Source: a virus
DNA: 21,028 nt
Strand: one strand, 5' to 3'
IMG/VR virus record: IMGVR_UViG_3300039037_000037
Location: 1-21,028 of that record
Shown: piece by piece, positions 9,901 through 18,426 of the stretch
How the letters are laid out: every line of letters begins with the position of its first letter
Position numbering within the stretch: position 1 is the first letter of the stretch
Notes under the pieces: model-generated
Database searches by the model: none
The model's input: only the letters and a program-made list of their open reading frames with translations
What the model was told of the DNA's origin: nothing
Position numbers and translations under genes: made by a program

Positions 9901-12900
9901 GGGGTGAGTAGTGTCTTTAACTACATCACGCCATTGCTTGATTGGTGTTCTGGATCTAACCACATATGAATAGTCTTGATAGAAATCAGAGTCATGAATT
10001 CTCTGATTATTAGAACTTACTTTTCCTCTGTCAGACGTAAATCTGCCAATAGTTCTTTCTCTAGTTACAATGTCTGTGGTAAACGAAGATCTACTGATTC
10101 TTTGGATACGAGCAGTTTTCTTTCTACTCTTTCCGATAATTGTTTGACCTTCTTTAAAAACACCAACAATATCTTGGAGACGCATGATATTAGATCCAAT
10201 TCTCCAACCATCAGGAGCAATTACACCTTGAGCAACAATAATACCATTGACCCTTTGTTCAATAGTTTCTCCAGGTCTAAATGCATCTAATTCAAAGGTA
10301 TCGAGAATAAAAACATCTGGTGTATAATAATTTGATTTGATTGTTTGATCTGTGTGGAATCCAGATCCATTTGCAACAAAACTGATATTTTGTGGAATAC
10401 CAATATCATTGGAATTAAAGAACAGCTTGTTATCAGTTTCAATAATTTCAATAGATGGTGTAGTTGTGTAGTTGCCAGGTTCTAAAACTCTAACCTGGGT
10501 TACACTGCCATTTTCCAAATCAGCAACTGCTTTTAGACCACTTCCCAATCCAGAAGAAACAACAACTTCTGGTTTGGAATATTGTTGACCAGGTGATACA
10601 ATATCGATGGAAATAATCTTATTTGTAGTTGCATCTCTCACAGCAGTAACAACCGCTTTATATCCATCTGCAGGAACTACACCCTTGATAGTAGGTAGTT
10701 TCTCGTATCCAGATCCAAGATTGTCAAGTTTGATTGAATGGATCTTGCCAACAGATCTACCTGTATAAGCAATATCGCCAGTTCCATCATATTGTGGAAC
10801 ATCTTGAAGTTTGTAGACAACTTTAGTGTCTGTGGTATATGCAACCTCTTTTCTACCTGCTAGAGGGTCGTCAATAATACGTAGATAAGATCCCTCGGTA
10901 TCAGTTGTAGAAGAAGTCAAGAAATAGTAGTAACTCGTGAAGTTGACATCCTTTCTCTCCTGTTCTCCAATGTTTGCACCGTAACCAAGTCTGATTCTAA
11001 CAAATGCTCCAGGATTTCCAGGTTCCGTCAAACCAACCTCTTTCTCTTCGGTAAAGACGTTAAAGTTTGGACTGGTGGAGATATCAAGGTAAGAGTTCAG
11101 CATCGAAGGATGACTGACATCAAACTTGTAGAAGTAATACTTCTGGATGTCTACGATAGGATTAGTTAAGAAGCTATTATTGTCTAGAGAGAACAATAGT
11201 TTCTCACGAACATCACTTACATTACCAATAGTGACAATTTTTTCGGGAGTGCTGTCATCAACAACAGAAGATACTGTAGTAAGAGGAACTGGAGCAGTTG
11301 CGTCGTAATCCCAGTTTACAATTAGTTTTTTGGTTGATGGATCATAAGAAACCACGACTGGTGAATTAGCACCAGCGCCAATTCTTGTTCCAGGTGTAAA
11401 TCTATAATTTGGTAAGTACGAGAATATTTCTTTTTCATTAAGATGATTAACTTTAGTGGTTCCCTCTTGAGCTCTATCTACGGAAATATTCTTATTAACA
11501 GTATCTACAGCAGTGATTTTAACAATCTCACTACCAACAGTTACTAGATCACCAACAGATGCTGCAAAAGTGTTTGTTACATTTAGGTCTGTTCTATCAG
11601 TACCAAAACCAACAGCATCAACATTAATTAGTGGACCAGCAGCACTTGGTGCTGGATACACAGTGATTGTTCCCCTTGCTTCTGGGTGAGTTACACAGAC
11701 ATATTGATATACACCAGCAACTGTAGGTACAAAGGTAATGGTATCTGTTACAGAACCACTGTTAGTAACACCAGAAGCAATAGTATAATCAATAGTATAT
11801 TGAGCAATACCATCGTCTTTGAGACCTAATTCTATATCAGATACAATATGGACAGCATGTCCTGGGAATGGTTGTAGAGTAAAGGTAGATCCGACTCTGA
11901 TGTCATAATCAGGGTTTTCATTACCATTCTCGTCATTAAACCTGAATTGTGGCTTAATGCTACCTGCAGGACTATATTGATCAACACTAGTGATCGTATA
12001 TCCAAAGACAGTATCAGAAGTAGTTAGATCTTCACCTTCGGTATCGGCAACAAAGTAAGTGATGGCAAAATTATCATCATCTTTAGAAATATAAATGAGA
12101 TTAGTGCCACCAGCGTCATTCTGGAAGAATGCACCCAGCTCTGGCATTGCAGCAATCAAACCTGGATAATCTGCTTCATCAACAAAGAATCTCTTCTGAA
12201 GGTAGGAATTAACTTCCGCCTCATTCATATATACCATTGTTAGAGTTGGTGCGGTATCCAGATCCGCAGCATCTACTTTTGGAATAGCAGTAGGATCAAT
12301 TGTCAAAATATCATCGATCTCATAGTTTGCACCAGCATCAGTGATGAGAATATTACCAATGTTGCCGCTGTCATCAAAATTAGTGGACTCTACAGTTACA
12401 GATGCTTTTGCTGCAACAACGTCAGACCTAGACAGAGATGAGTTGGCAAATACTAGAGGAACATCATCATACTGTCCAGCATAGTAATCTTTTCCTAAAC
12501 CAAGTACAGTAGACTTGCCAATACCAGTATCATCAATCTTTGCACGATACTCGTTTGGAATTAGGGTCGCTTCTTGGAACTTCTTCTTGGTTACGTAATA
12601 AGTAGTCTCTGTAGTAGCAGGATCTGGATCAACAGTAATGTTAACAATATCACCAGTACCAAAATCATGATTTTCCTCTGTTGACAAGATAGCAACCGAT
12701 TCGTCAACATCAGTGATGTTAATACCTCTGCTCAACTGATTGATAATTACAATTTCCGAACCTGCAGTGTTACCTAGGTCGGAACTTTTCAGAATTACTT
12801 CTCCTTCTGCATAATCTAGGTAATCATTAAAATCACCACTTGTAACTTTTAATCTTACTGCGTTTTGTTCAACAGTTTGAGTTAAGATCTCTCCAGTAGC

Positions 12901-15900
12901 AATTTCTGTAGTTGGATCTTCAAACAGAACAAGAGCAAGAGTTGCACCTGCTGTGTATGAGCTGTTTTGTGACAGGAGTAAATTAATTACTTGAGTTGAG
13001 GAATTAATCTCATATCCAGGTTGGAAAGTTCCTGTGACATTTCTTAAAGCGACTGTAAGTTCTTCACTGATATCTCTAATAACTTCTCCAGTTGCACCAG
13101 TAGTCTCTTGTGTAATGATATCATTTTCAAAAGCATAGAAATCTGAAAGAGTCGTCAGTAAGGTTGCTTTAGTCTCTCTAGACTCAATACTAGTGACAGA
13201 TTTTCCAAAAGTAGAAGCAACAATACCAGAAGCACCAGATCCACCAGTGCCATTGTCGTCTACATAAATTCTAGACCCAACTTGGAATGTTGGTTGAGAA
13301 TCTTCGATAGTTACACTATTAACAGATCCAGTGCTTACTGCATCGACAAAAGCAATTTCTCCAGATCCATTCTTCAATGTTCCTGGAATGAACAGACGTT
13401 TTGATGCAGAAGGAATGGATTGTTGAGTTACCTTACTTTCGTAGTTAGATCTTACTGGTAGAGAATAAAAGTTCTCTCCGAGGATGTAAGGATATACAGG
13501 AGTATTGCTAGCATCAATAGTAATAAAGTATGCATAGGTTCCCTGTGGATATTCTGGTGTTACACAAAATCTACCATTGTTAATATCAAGACGAGTCTTA
13601 CCTGTATCAACAGTAGCAATCCATTCGTAGTCATCAACAAAGGTGCCCATATCATATGGAGCGTCAACAGGACCATCAGTTCTCTCACTCTTAAGCTGAT
13701 AACCACTATTCATCCTTGTAATAGAGGATTGATCAGATAGTGGGTTGCTAAAACCATAAGGACCATAGATAGGATTGCCGTCATAAGCATATCCTAGAAT
13801 AGGTGAGTGTGTTAAAGTAGGAGTCTCTTGTAATTGAGTTGGTGTTAAATTGTCTCCTAGTCTAAAACGCAAACGTTTTGGGTTTGCGACCACTCCATAG
13901 TAAAATTCATTTTCTATGAGGTCTTTTATTGCAAGACCTCCATTATCATCTATGAAATTAGAATTATTAAAAAATCGGTTCTTTACCCAACGGTAAATTG
14001 TGGCAGTTGCAGTGGCAGGATTGTTCCTTGCTTCTTCTACAAGTTCTACCCTTACATTCGCTTGAGTGTAGAATTTACCACCATCAATTTTATTAAATCC
14101 AGTAATTTTACCCTGCGTGTTAACGACAGCTCTGTATTCTGCAAATCTACCTTTACCTGCCAAGTCGGTAATCACGACTACTGGAGGTGCAGAGTAATAC
14201 TCGCCAGCATCAATCAAACGTAAACTTGTGATTTCTCCCGATGTGACAACTGCTTCTGCTTTGCCATATCGTCCACTAACAATTTCTACTAGAGGATCTG
14301 CAGTATAATTTTTATCGAGTCTAGTAAATACAGAGTTTACTGTATCACCGACCAAAGTTGATAAAGCGATCTTTTCTTCGCCATTGATCAAAACAAATGG
14401 TGGTTTTGAGTATCCAGAACCTCTAGAGGTCAATGTGTAAGATTGGATGTTGCCATACGCAATCTGATCCTCACTCTTATATCCAAAAGCAATACTACCA
14501 TCTACAAACACACCGATGTCTCTAAATGGTGTTTTGTATACTTCGGTGGTCGTACTAGTGGTTTTGGGAATAAGTTTAAGTTGATTGGCATCAACTAGGT
14601 TAGGTTGATCCTGACCAGTAAGAATTGGTGTAGATGGATATGAAGAAGTGGCAATATAGTAATATTGATCATCTTGATAGATCGCACCAACATCTGCCAG
14701 ATATTTTTGTAGAGGAAGACCTACACCAGGATTGAGAGGAACAGAAGGATAAGCACCTGTAGTATTAACTTTCCATCTTACATTTCTAGATCCTTCATCA
14801 TAGATGATAGTATCTCTAGTTTCAAATCCAGGTTTGGAGATTTGAATCTTGTCTCCCTTTTGGGAGTAAGCGTATACTTGATCGGGAGAAAGCTTTGTTA
14901 GGATGCCATATAACAGTAAACTAACATTGTCACTTCTTACATTAGAGTAACTAGTTACAATATCACCGACATTATGAATTCTGGTGATAGTTCCACGTTC
15001 TTTAATAGTGAACTGCCTAGCGGTCTTTCCTTCATACTCAATGATCTCTCCATTGATTTGTATGAATCCTTCCTGACCACTCCAACCCATGGTGGAGTCT
15101 ACAGTAACTGTATCACCAGTGGTAAGCGAGGTGCCCAAAACCCTGTCCAGCACTGTCTTTTGGGGGATTGCGAAATCACCGTTTACAGAAACTGGGTCGA
15201 TGATCAGGTTGAATAGACCATAGTCACCTACTCTACCAATTTGAATGACATTCTCAACATTGGCAGATGCGTAAGGAGAATTGACAGAATTCTTATCTGC
15301 TTGTTGAATAATCGTCTTGCCAATCAAATCATTGGCATCTCCACTCAAAATAATTGCTTGTACCGCAAATGCAGCGGACCAGTCAGACTCCGATACCTTT
15401 ACGGTATGATCTTTTGGATAATATGTGGTAGGAATGTCGTCAGCACTCTTCGATACAATAGTATTGAAGATGAATCTGATAGACTTATCACCACCCTTGG
15501 TTTTGTAGAAGTCTCCAATATTCTTAATTAGGAGTCGCTTATCTACATCGCCTTTTAAGTATGCTTCTGGGAAGTCAACTAGGTACTCACGCTCAAATGC
15601 TCTCACAAAGGCATACAAGAACAGATGACTCAAGTTGTGTACATCTTCCCCAACATAATGGTCTACTGCCTCTGTAGAGACGAATGTAGACTCATTGTGT
15701 AAGTCTCCGAGAATGGTCGTTCCACTTACTCCTCTAGAGACATCTAAAAATTCTGTGTCTGTTCTCTCTTTATAAAAACAGATTTCGGTGCCAACTCTGA
15801 TATATCCGTTTCTTTTTGGAAATGCGGTGGCATCAGCAACTACAAGAGTCGTAGCAGACGCATTTACAGTCAAAGCAACTGTAGTAGACTCTTTTAGTAA

Positions 15901-16080
15901 ATTCTTCTCATAAAAATCGATATCACGATACTTCGTGATATTGTGAATAATATCAAGAGGTTGTCCAACAGACTCTTGCTGTCGGTAGTATGCTCCTAAA
16001 ACTGCCGAAAAATTTTCGTATTCAGAAACAATAAACCCAGGAAGCTGATCTTCGATTAGAGCCGAAATCTGTGTACTCAT
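7000..16080 (-). CDS. Giant (3026-aa) baseplate structural protein in the gp7 position, with YHYH-like and cupredoxin-like domains
   Basis: This gene starts four bases after the gp6 stop and is followed by gp8, the slot T4 gene 7 occupies, but it is nearly three times the length of T4 gp7 (1032) and I see no clear gp7 similarity. The N-terminus resembles large structural proteins of marine T4-like phages: 'EDQLPGFIVSEYENF', 'YRDID', 'DKRLLIKNIGDFYKTKGGD' (180-199), 'TYYPKDHTVKVSESDW'. Embedded domains: a YHYH-family-like region at about 755-875 (GYAYDGNPIYGPYGF 763-777; GTYAYF around Y849; 'YPYILG'); a cupredoxin-like domain at about 1390-1475 (H1408, H1411, C1462, H1465); four copies of a beta module at about 70-137, 317-378, 1498-1553 and 2958-3019; and many 'GSGY..PP' beta repeats. 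A wedge or peripheral baseplate role is inferred from position. The frame is unbroken throughout. Confidence 0.85.
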   Translation of the reverse strand: MSTQISALIEDQLPGFIVSEYENFSAVLGAYYRQQESVGQPLDIIHNITKYRDIDFYEKNLLKESTTVALTVNASATTLVVADATAFPKRNGYIRVGTEICFYKERTDTEFLDVSRGVSGTTILGDLHNESTFVSTEAVDHYVGEDVHNLSHLFLYAFVRAFEREYLVDFPEAYLKGDVDKRLLIKNIGDFYKTKGGDKSIRFIFNTIVSKSADDIPTTYYPKDHTVKVSESDWSAAFAVQAIILSGDANDLIGKTIIQQADKNSVNSPYASANVENVIQIGRVGDYGLFNLIIDPVSVNGDFAIPQKTVLDRVLGTSLTTGDTVTVDSTMGWSGQEGFIQINGEIIEYEGKTARQFTIKERGTITRIHNVGDIVTSYSNVRSDNVSLLLYGILTKLSPDQVYAYSQKGDKIQISKPGFETRDTIIYDEGSRNVRWKVNTTGAYPSVPLNPGVGLPLQKYLADVGAIYQDDQYYYIATSSYPSTPILTGQDQPNLVDANQLKLIPKTTSTTTEVYKTPFRDIGVFVDGSIAFGYKSEDQIAYGNIQSYTLTSRGSGYSKPPFVLINGEEKIALSTLVGDTVNSVFTRLDKNYTADPLVEIVSGRYGKAEAVVTSGEITSLRLIDAGEYYSAPPVVVITDLAGKGRFAEYRAVVNTQGKITGFNKIDGGKFYTQANVRVELVEEARNNPATATATIYRWVKNRFFNNSNFIDDNGGLAIKDLIENEFYYGVVANPKRLRFRLGDNLTPTQLQETPTLTHSPILGYAYDGNPIYGPYGFSNPLSDQSSITRMNSGYQLKSERTDGPVDAPYDMGTFVDDYEWIATVDTGKTRLDINNGRFCVTPEYPQGTYAYFITIDASNTPVYPYILGENFYSLPVRSNYESKVTQQSIPSASKRLFIPGTLKNGSGEIAFVDAVSTGSVNSVTIEDSQPTFQVGSRIYVDDNGTGGSGASGIVASTFGKSVTSIESRETKATLLTTLSDFYAFENDIITQETTGATGEVIRDISEELTVALRNVTGTFQPGYEINSSTQVINLLLSQNSSYTAGATLALVLFEDPTTEIATGEILTQTVEQNAVRLKVTSGDFNDYLDYAEGEVILKSSDLGNTAGSEIVIINQLSRGINITDVDESVAILSTEENHDFGTGDIVNITVDPDPATTETTYYVTKKKFQEATLIPNEYRAKIDDTGIGKSTVLGLGKDYYAGQYDDVPLVFANSSLSRSDVVAAKASVTVESTNFDDSGNIGNILITDAGANYEIDDILTIDPTAIPKVDAADLDTAPTLTMVYMNEAEVNSYLQKRFFVDEADYPGLIAAMPELGAFFQNDAGGTNLIYISKDDDNFAITYFVADTEGEDLTTSDTVFGYTITSVDQYSPAGSIKPQFRFNDENGNENPDYDIRVGSTFTLQPFPGHAVHIVSDIELGLKDDGIAQYTIDYTIASGVTNSGSVTDTITFVPTVAGVYQYVCVTHPEARGTITVYPAPSAAGPLINVDAVGFGTDRTDLNVTNTFAASVGDLVTVGSEIVKITAVDTVNKNISVDRAQEGTTKVNHLNEKEIFSYLPNYRFTPGTRIGAGANSPVVVSYDPSTKKLIVNWDYDATAPVPLTTVSSVVDDSTPEKIVTIGNVSDVREKLLFSLDNNSFLTNPIVDIQKYYFYKFDVSHPSMLNSYLDISTSPNFNVFTEEKEVGLTEPGNPGAFVRIRLGYGANIGEQERKDVNFTSYYYFLTSSTTDTEGSYLRIIDDPLAGRKEVAYTTDTKVVYKLQDVPQYDGTGDIAYTGRSVGKIHSIKLDNLGSGYEKLPTIKGVVPADGYKAVVTAVRDATTNKIISIDIVSPGQQYSKPEVVVSSGLGSGLKAVADLENGSVTQVRVLEPGNYTTTPSIEIIETDNKLFFNSNDIGIPQNISFVANGSGFHTDQTIKSNYYTPDVFILDTFELDAFRPGETIEQRVNGIIVAQGVIAPDGWRIGSNIMRLQDIVGVFKEGQTIIGKSRKKTARIQRISRSSFTTDIVTRERTIGRFTSDRGKVSSNNQRIHDSDFYQDYSYVVRSRTPIKQWRDVVKDTTHPAGFKMFGEIYLDSEGTSDMPSDQKAFKSTMYLVGPPLAVSSLSTKRTIQQQVIKVQDSRVARGEGSVSVSDFDETLTRVRELTLSPAFDGRYDPQTGLKIGNRQFTIIDAATGSAYTPYNEQEILMTIDGVAQRPGYSFKVVGNQLTFFEAPLGPRVTEDQIVPPQKAYIRAFKFRENTDNARYLKRLKNIADSFDGRTRIFDLNWEDGSVVKTQVNEDLFVYLDGVLQQGSYEIRRFSSPNKTDRIAFDKAPKNYKDLYDADAFPQELQNETYFYGFGVGLYERLGIDKRIIPFTQNNQYLIYDANNNVRNIDNPLYVYVYVDGVLQRQNLSYKINGAAITFMQPLEYTEQADGSYTCARVDILRLYGKNYQSTLNLFNYEADVFYNRATVTFDGAGTYDTLSSWYVLNTSDKTIVKQGDRVWGEIIDLQSGSGNQFTVALKSQNIDFIAGSDITFDRGDGNPLTITFADYSIAYTTNAAGERILNRVESNYIPFLPTDDAFDSYDYRGEILKEHPSLRRGDKIQIDGELSYRNILSSPIFAKATDYRKGGQASANFFAKVAASDYNGDVLGEGLSVTANIDTGKVISLDWNRRELTYFFNNNILINPTAYNYNSPPVLNFIPTNGEGGGARAQVLVYGGQIIDIILVDGGSGYTAPPRVVVSRGYNIVRENNHPEFSAVRTIFGGQGEGLNATIQTTSSVIDLYQRNLLEHIAILQSPNPLGSGRLVSRGMHLVTPEIGMGFPFEQDIVSRIQYVVATQTPSAVEQPTFVRIFLEENVGHGEFRADKTRYFTSGVLALDENPNLIFADFYTQGKLGGTVASFMDYLYLDAGYANVSGISLEQLELTYTQFAGISEGVDTWMENMELNNTSITSDGTLFNPGIPSIQELMSYLDAPLTTSSTVIYIPDTTNFPDSGKLLVGKELVTYTSKLPDRLIGVARGVDGTTAEAHSAGQFIRTIGLETTL
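11630..11915 (-). other. Cupredoxin-like domain inside the giant protein
   Basis: Residues about 1390-1475 read as a small beta sandwich: 'DIRVGSTFTLQPF', then 'PGHAVHIVSD', a Ser/Thr/Val-rich middle, and the closing strand 'VYQYVCVTHPEARGTITV'. The last segment has the layout of the type 1 copper loop (C1462-x2-H1465). H1411 aligns with the first His ligand in a 'xHxVxxD'-type strand. The axial Met expected three to five residues after the second His is absent (A1468 at the amicyanin-like spacing). Copper binding is therefore possible but not assured. The fold assignment is by eye. Confidence 0.6.
13455..13815 (-). other. YHYH-family-like domain inside the giant protein
   Basis: Residues about 755-875 carry the conserved run 'GYAYDGNPIYGPYGF' (763-777), then 'NGRFCVTPEYPQGTYAYF' and 'YPYILGENFY', the order of conserved blocks I know from YHYH domains of bacterial and phage proteins. 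The signature YHYH tetrad is replaced by Y849-A-Y-F852, so both histidines are missing. The role of the domain in phage particles is unknown. Confidence 0.65.
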
Positions 16081-16084
16081 CTAA

Positions 16085-17887
16085 TTACTCTGGATATACC
16101 GCGAACTTGCTATTGGCAACATCTAGATCAAGATACATGTGTCTAGATGCGTTAATGTCGTTATTACGAGGGATCACTCGAACCGAGATTCTATTGTCAA
16201 AGAAGGTTCCCTGCAAAATGGTTACATCATACAGTTTGATTTCACCTTCTTCATAATCAACATCACCAATATTGTCGTTCAGGACAATCTTCTCACCTGT
16301 TCCAGGATCCAATCTATATAGGACGATTTTGCCATCCCTGTCCTCAAAGTAAACGACAAAGTTAGGATAGGCAGTAACCTTGAAACCTGTTGACATAACA
16401 ACAGGTCCGTCCTCTGGACAAGACAGTTTGAATGAATTCTGGAAACAGAGTTCGTAGTAAGTAGAAGTATTGATCTGTGGATAGAAATCCTTTCTCATCA
16501 ATACAGTAGTGCTGTTAGATGTAATGGATGGATCTGCATTATCAATTACACCAACATACTTACTATATCTAAACTTACCATTGAATTTTTCAGTGCCAGA
16601 GAGTTTAGTATACTGTTCTACTCCATTAGTGACTTTGAACTTGATATCGTCAGGGAACTGATTAGTAACTCTTGTGCTGAAGTTTACTTTGCTATCCAAC
16701 TCTAGATAAAGGATAGAAGGATCCTTGATTTCTGGAGTGACTGACGCAACAGCATAGTCTTTCAACTTTTCAATAATTTGTTTCTTCGTCACACTAGAGA
16801 GTGTAGCTCCGCTCTCTGGTTTGATGACGATCTTCACTTTACCAAATTCAGGATATCTTTCCTCTTCTCCTCCGTAAGTAATGATATCAGATACTGCAGG
16901 GTAGATCTGTCTGATGATTGCACCATAGTCTCCCGCAGTCACCGCTCTGTTCTGGGTGGCATATAGTTTAGGAGCATTGAACTTGATCTTATCAATTGAT
17001 TCAATGTCAGCACCACCATTGGCGCTAGAAAGGGTTACAACGTTGCTGATAGTATTTGGGTAAGAGATACCAGCATCATCCACTAGAACGCCACTGAACG
17101 TAAATACAGCAGCACCATTAGCAGCAGAACCAGATGACACTAGATAAGAGACCTCAACAAACTCATTATTCTCTAGTGCTTTGCCAATTACGTTATCTCC
17201 AAAGAATAACTCATATCTCTCATCCAGAGTCTCGTCAACATAGAAGATGCCATCAGACGCGCCAATGTCAATGATATTATTGATTTGATTGAGATATCTG
17301 AATGATGTTGCGCCTTCTACTGGGAAAACCTTGACACGAAGTGTGCTGGTGTCAGCATTTGGGTTACCTAGCGCAAATCTTTGATTGGTTAATGAGGTAT
17401 TACGAGTAAAAGTCTCCGTAATTACGGAACCTTCGTACAAATCAACGTTCTCAAATACCGCCTGTCCGTTGATGACACCCACTTTCTGGTCATCAATAGT
17501 GACAAAGCGATAGATTTTATCGTCAAATGACGTGACGAATCCCGTGCCCTTCTTCAAAGTGATCGTAGAAGGGTAAGTTCCTGTAAAGTTGACTTGGAAA
17601 TTTACCGTTGCCTGCGGAGATACAACAGACTTTGGTTTATATCCAAGTTGCTTTGCAAGTGATACTACGTTATCTCGGAGTGTAGCAGACTCCAAAAACA
17701 TCTCGTTTACCACCATGTTCGTATTGAACGCGGTGTAATACGTATTATATGCTAGAACATCTAGCAGGTTACTCCAGACAGAACCTTCAAAATCAAAATC
17801 AGTAAAATCAGTCTGCGCTCGCAAGTAATCTTTGAGCGCAGTCTTAATATCCTGGAAATCTAGATTATTTACCTGAATGTACTTCAT
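16085..17887 (-). CDS. gp6: Baseplate wedge subunit gp6
   Basis: This 600-residue protein (T4 gp6 is 660) is the baseplate J-like wedge protein whose dimers form the continuous ring holding the baseplate together. The N-terminus up to about residue 88, with 'VWSNLLDVLAYNTYYTAF' and 'LRDNVVSLAKQLGYKPKS', is characteristic of marine T4-like gp6. Baseplate J features follow: 'VFPVEGATSFRYL' (187-199), 'RYELFFGDNVIGKALENNEF' (224-243), and 'NAPKLYATQNRAVTAGDYGA' (304-323) before a 'VSDIITYGGEEE' strand. The ATG at 17887 overlaps the gp25 TGA in ATGA, so translation is probably coupled. The stop lies four bases before the giant gene. Confidence 0.92.
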   Translation of the reverse strand: MKYIQVNNLDFQDIKTALKDYLRAQTDFTDFDFEGSVWSNLLDVLAYNTYYTAFNTNMVVNEMFLESATLRDNVVSLAKQLGYKPKSVVSPQATVNFQVNFTGTYPSTITLKKGTGFVTSFDDKIYRFVTIDDQKVGVINGQAVFENVDLYEGSVITETFTRNTSLTNQRFALGNPNADTSTLRVKVFPVEGATSFRYLNQINNIIDIGASDGIFYVDETLDERYELFFGDNVIGKALENNEFVEVSYLVSSGSAANGAAVFTFSGVLVDDAGISYPNTISNVVTLSSANGGADIESIDKIKFNAPKLYATQNRAVTAGDYGAIIRQIYPAVSDIITYGGEEERYPEFGKVKIVIKPESGATLSSVTKKQIIEKLKDYAVASVTPEIKDPSILYLELDSKVNFSTRVTNQFPDDIKFKVTNGVEQYTKLSGTEKFNGKFRYSKYVGVIDNADPSITSNSTTVLMRKDFYPQINTSTYYELCFQNSFKLSCPEDGPVVMSTGFKVTAYPNFVVYFEDRDGKIVLYRLDPGTGEKIVLNDNIGDVDYEEGEIKLYDVTILQGTFFDNRISVRVIPRNNDINASRHMYLDLDVANSKFAVYPE

Positions 17888-18279
17888 TGAGTTCTCTGGA
17901 GGAGGAAGTTAACATCTACTGGTGGAGAATCTTGGCGACCAATAATTCTAAACGATAGATGCACATTGAATGCATTGTCTTCAAAACTAGGTTCTACATC
18001 CAGACCTTCAACGATAATACGTGGTTCGTACCGATCTAGGGTTCTTCTAATCTCATTATCAACTGATGCTGCCGTAGCATAATCAAGTGTTTCAAATAAC
18101 AATCCTGAAATAGAAGACCCTAGATTCGGTTCAAAAGGTCGTTCGCCAGGTTCAGTCATAATCAGATTGATAACTGCCTGCTTGATAGCAGCGTCATCTT
18201 TGGTCACCATCAAATCCCCAGTCACAGGATGAGGCTTGAAGGTGACCTTTAAATCTTTAAAAGACTGTTGACTAGGCAC
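17884..18279 (-). CDS. gp25: Baseplate wedge subunit gp25
   Basis: This 131-residue protein matches T4 gp25 (132) in length and motifs. It is the small gpW/gp25-family wedge protein that links the wedge to the first sheath ring and is conserved among contractile injection systems. Key parts are 'FKPHPVTGDLMVTKDDAAIK' (14-33), the hallmark 'GERPF' (45-49) followed by 'PNLGSSISGLLFE', and 'RYEPRI' (83-88). The start is GTG at 18279, because no ATG lies upstream in frame and the reading 'MPSQQSFKDLKVTF' matches the usual cyanophage gp25 N-terminus. A late promoter box lies about 20 bases upstream. The 3' end overlaps gp6 by four bases. Confidence 0.93.
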   Translation of the reverse strand: MPSQQSFKDLKVTFKPHPVTGDLMVTKDDAAIKQAVINLIMTEPGERPFEPNLGSSISGLLFETLDYATAASVDNEIRRTLDRYEPRIIVEGLDVEPSFEDNAFNVHLSFRIIGRQDSPPVDVNFLLQRTQ

Positions 18280-18297
18280 AATAAGACAATTTATTGT

Positions 18298-18426
18298 TTA
18301 TTTATGGTCCTTTTTCTGATCTTCCTTCTTCAACTTTTTCAGGTACTTGTCGGAGTCAACCTGGGTGATCAGGGTCATTCCAGACTTGATAAAATCTTTA
18401 CTTTTGTCGGTAGGTGAATTACCCAT
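18298..18426 (-). CDS. Lys-rich 42-residue hypothetical protein
   Basis: The ATG at 18426 overlaps the end of the preceding gene (ATGGGTAA) and has a good ribosome binding site, AAAGGAG, about eight bases upstream inside that gene. This decides the start over a longer in-frame ORF from 18489 that would lie mostly inside the upstream gene. The product is highly charged, with 11 Lys, mainly in the C-terminal half (KKLKKEDQKKDHK). It has no membrane segment or signal. Its stop overlaps the late promoter of gp25. Function unknown; I do not recognise a family. Confidence 0.6.
   Translation of the reverse strand: MGNSPTDKSKDFIKSGMTLITQVDSDKYLKKLKKEDQKKDHK
18299..18306 (-). promoter_or_regulatory. 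T4-like late promoter before gp25
   Basis: The minus strand reads CATAAATA, seven of eight bases of the T4 late box, about 20 bases upstream of the gp25 GTG. Initiation some six or seven bases downstream would give a leader of about 12 bases. It probably drives the gp25, gp6, giant-gene unit. Confidence 0.65.
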
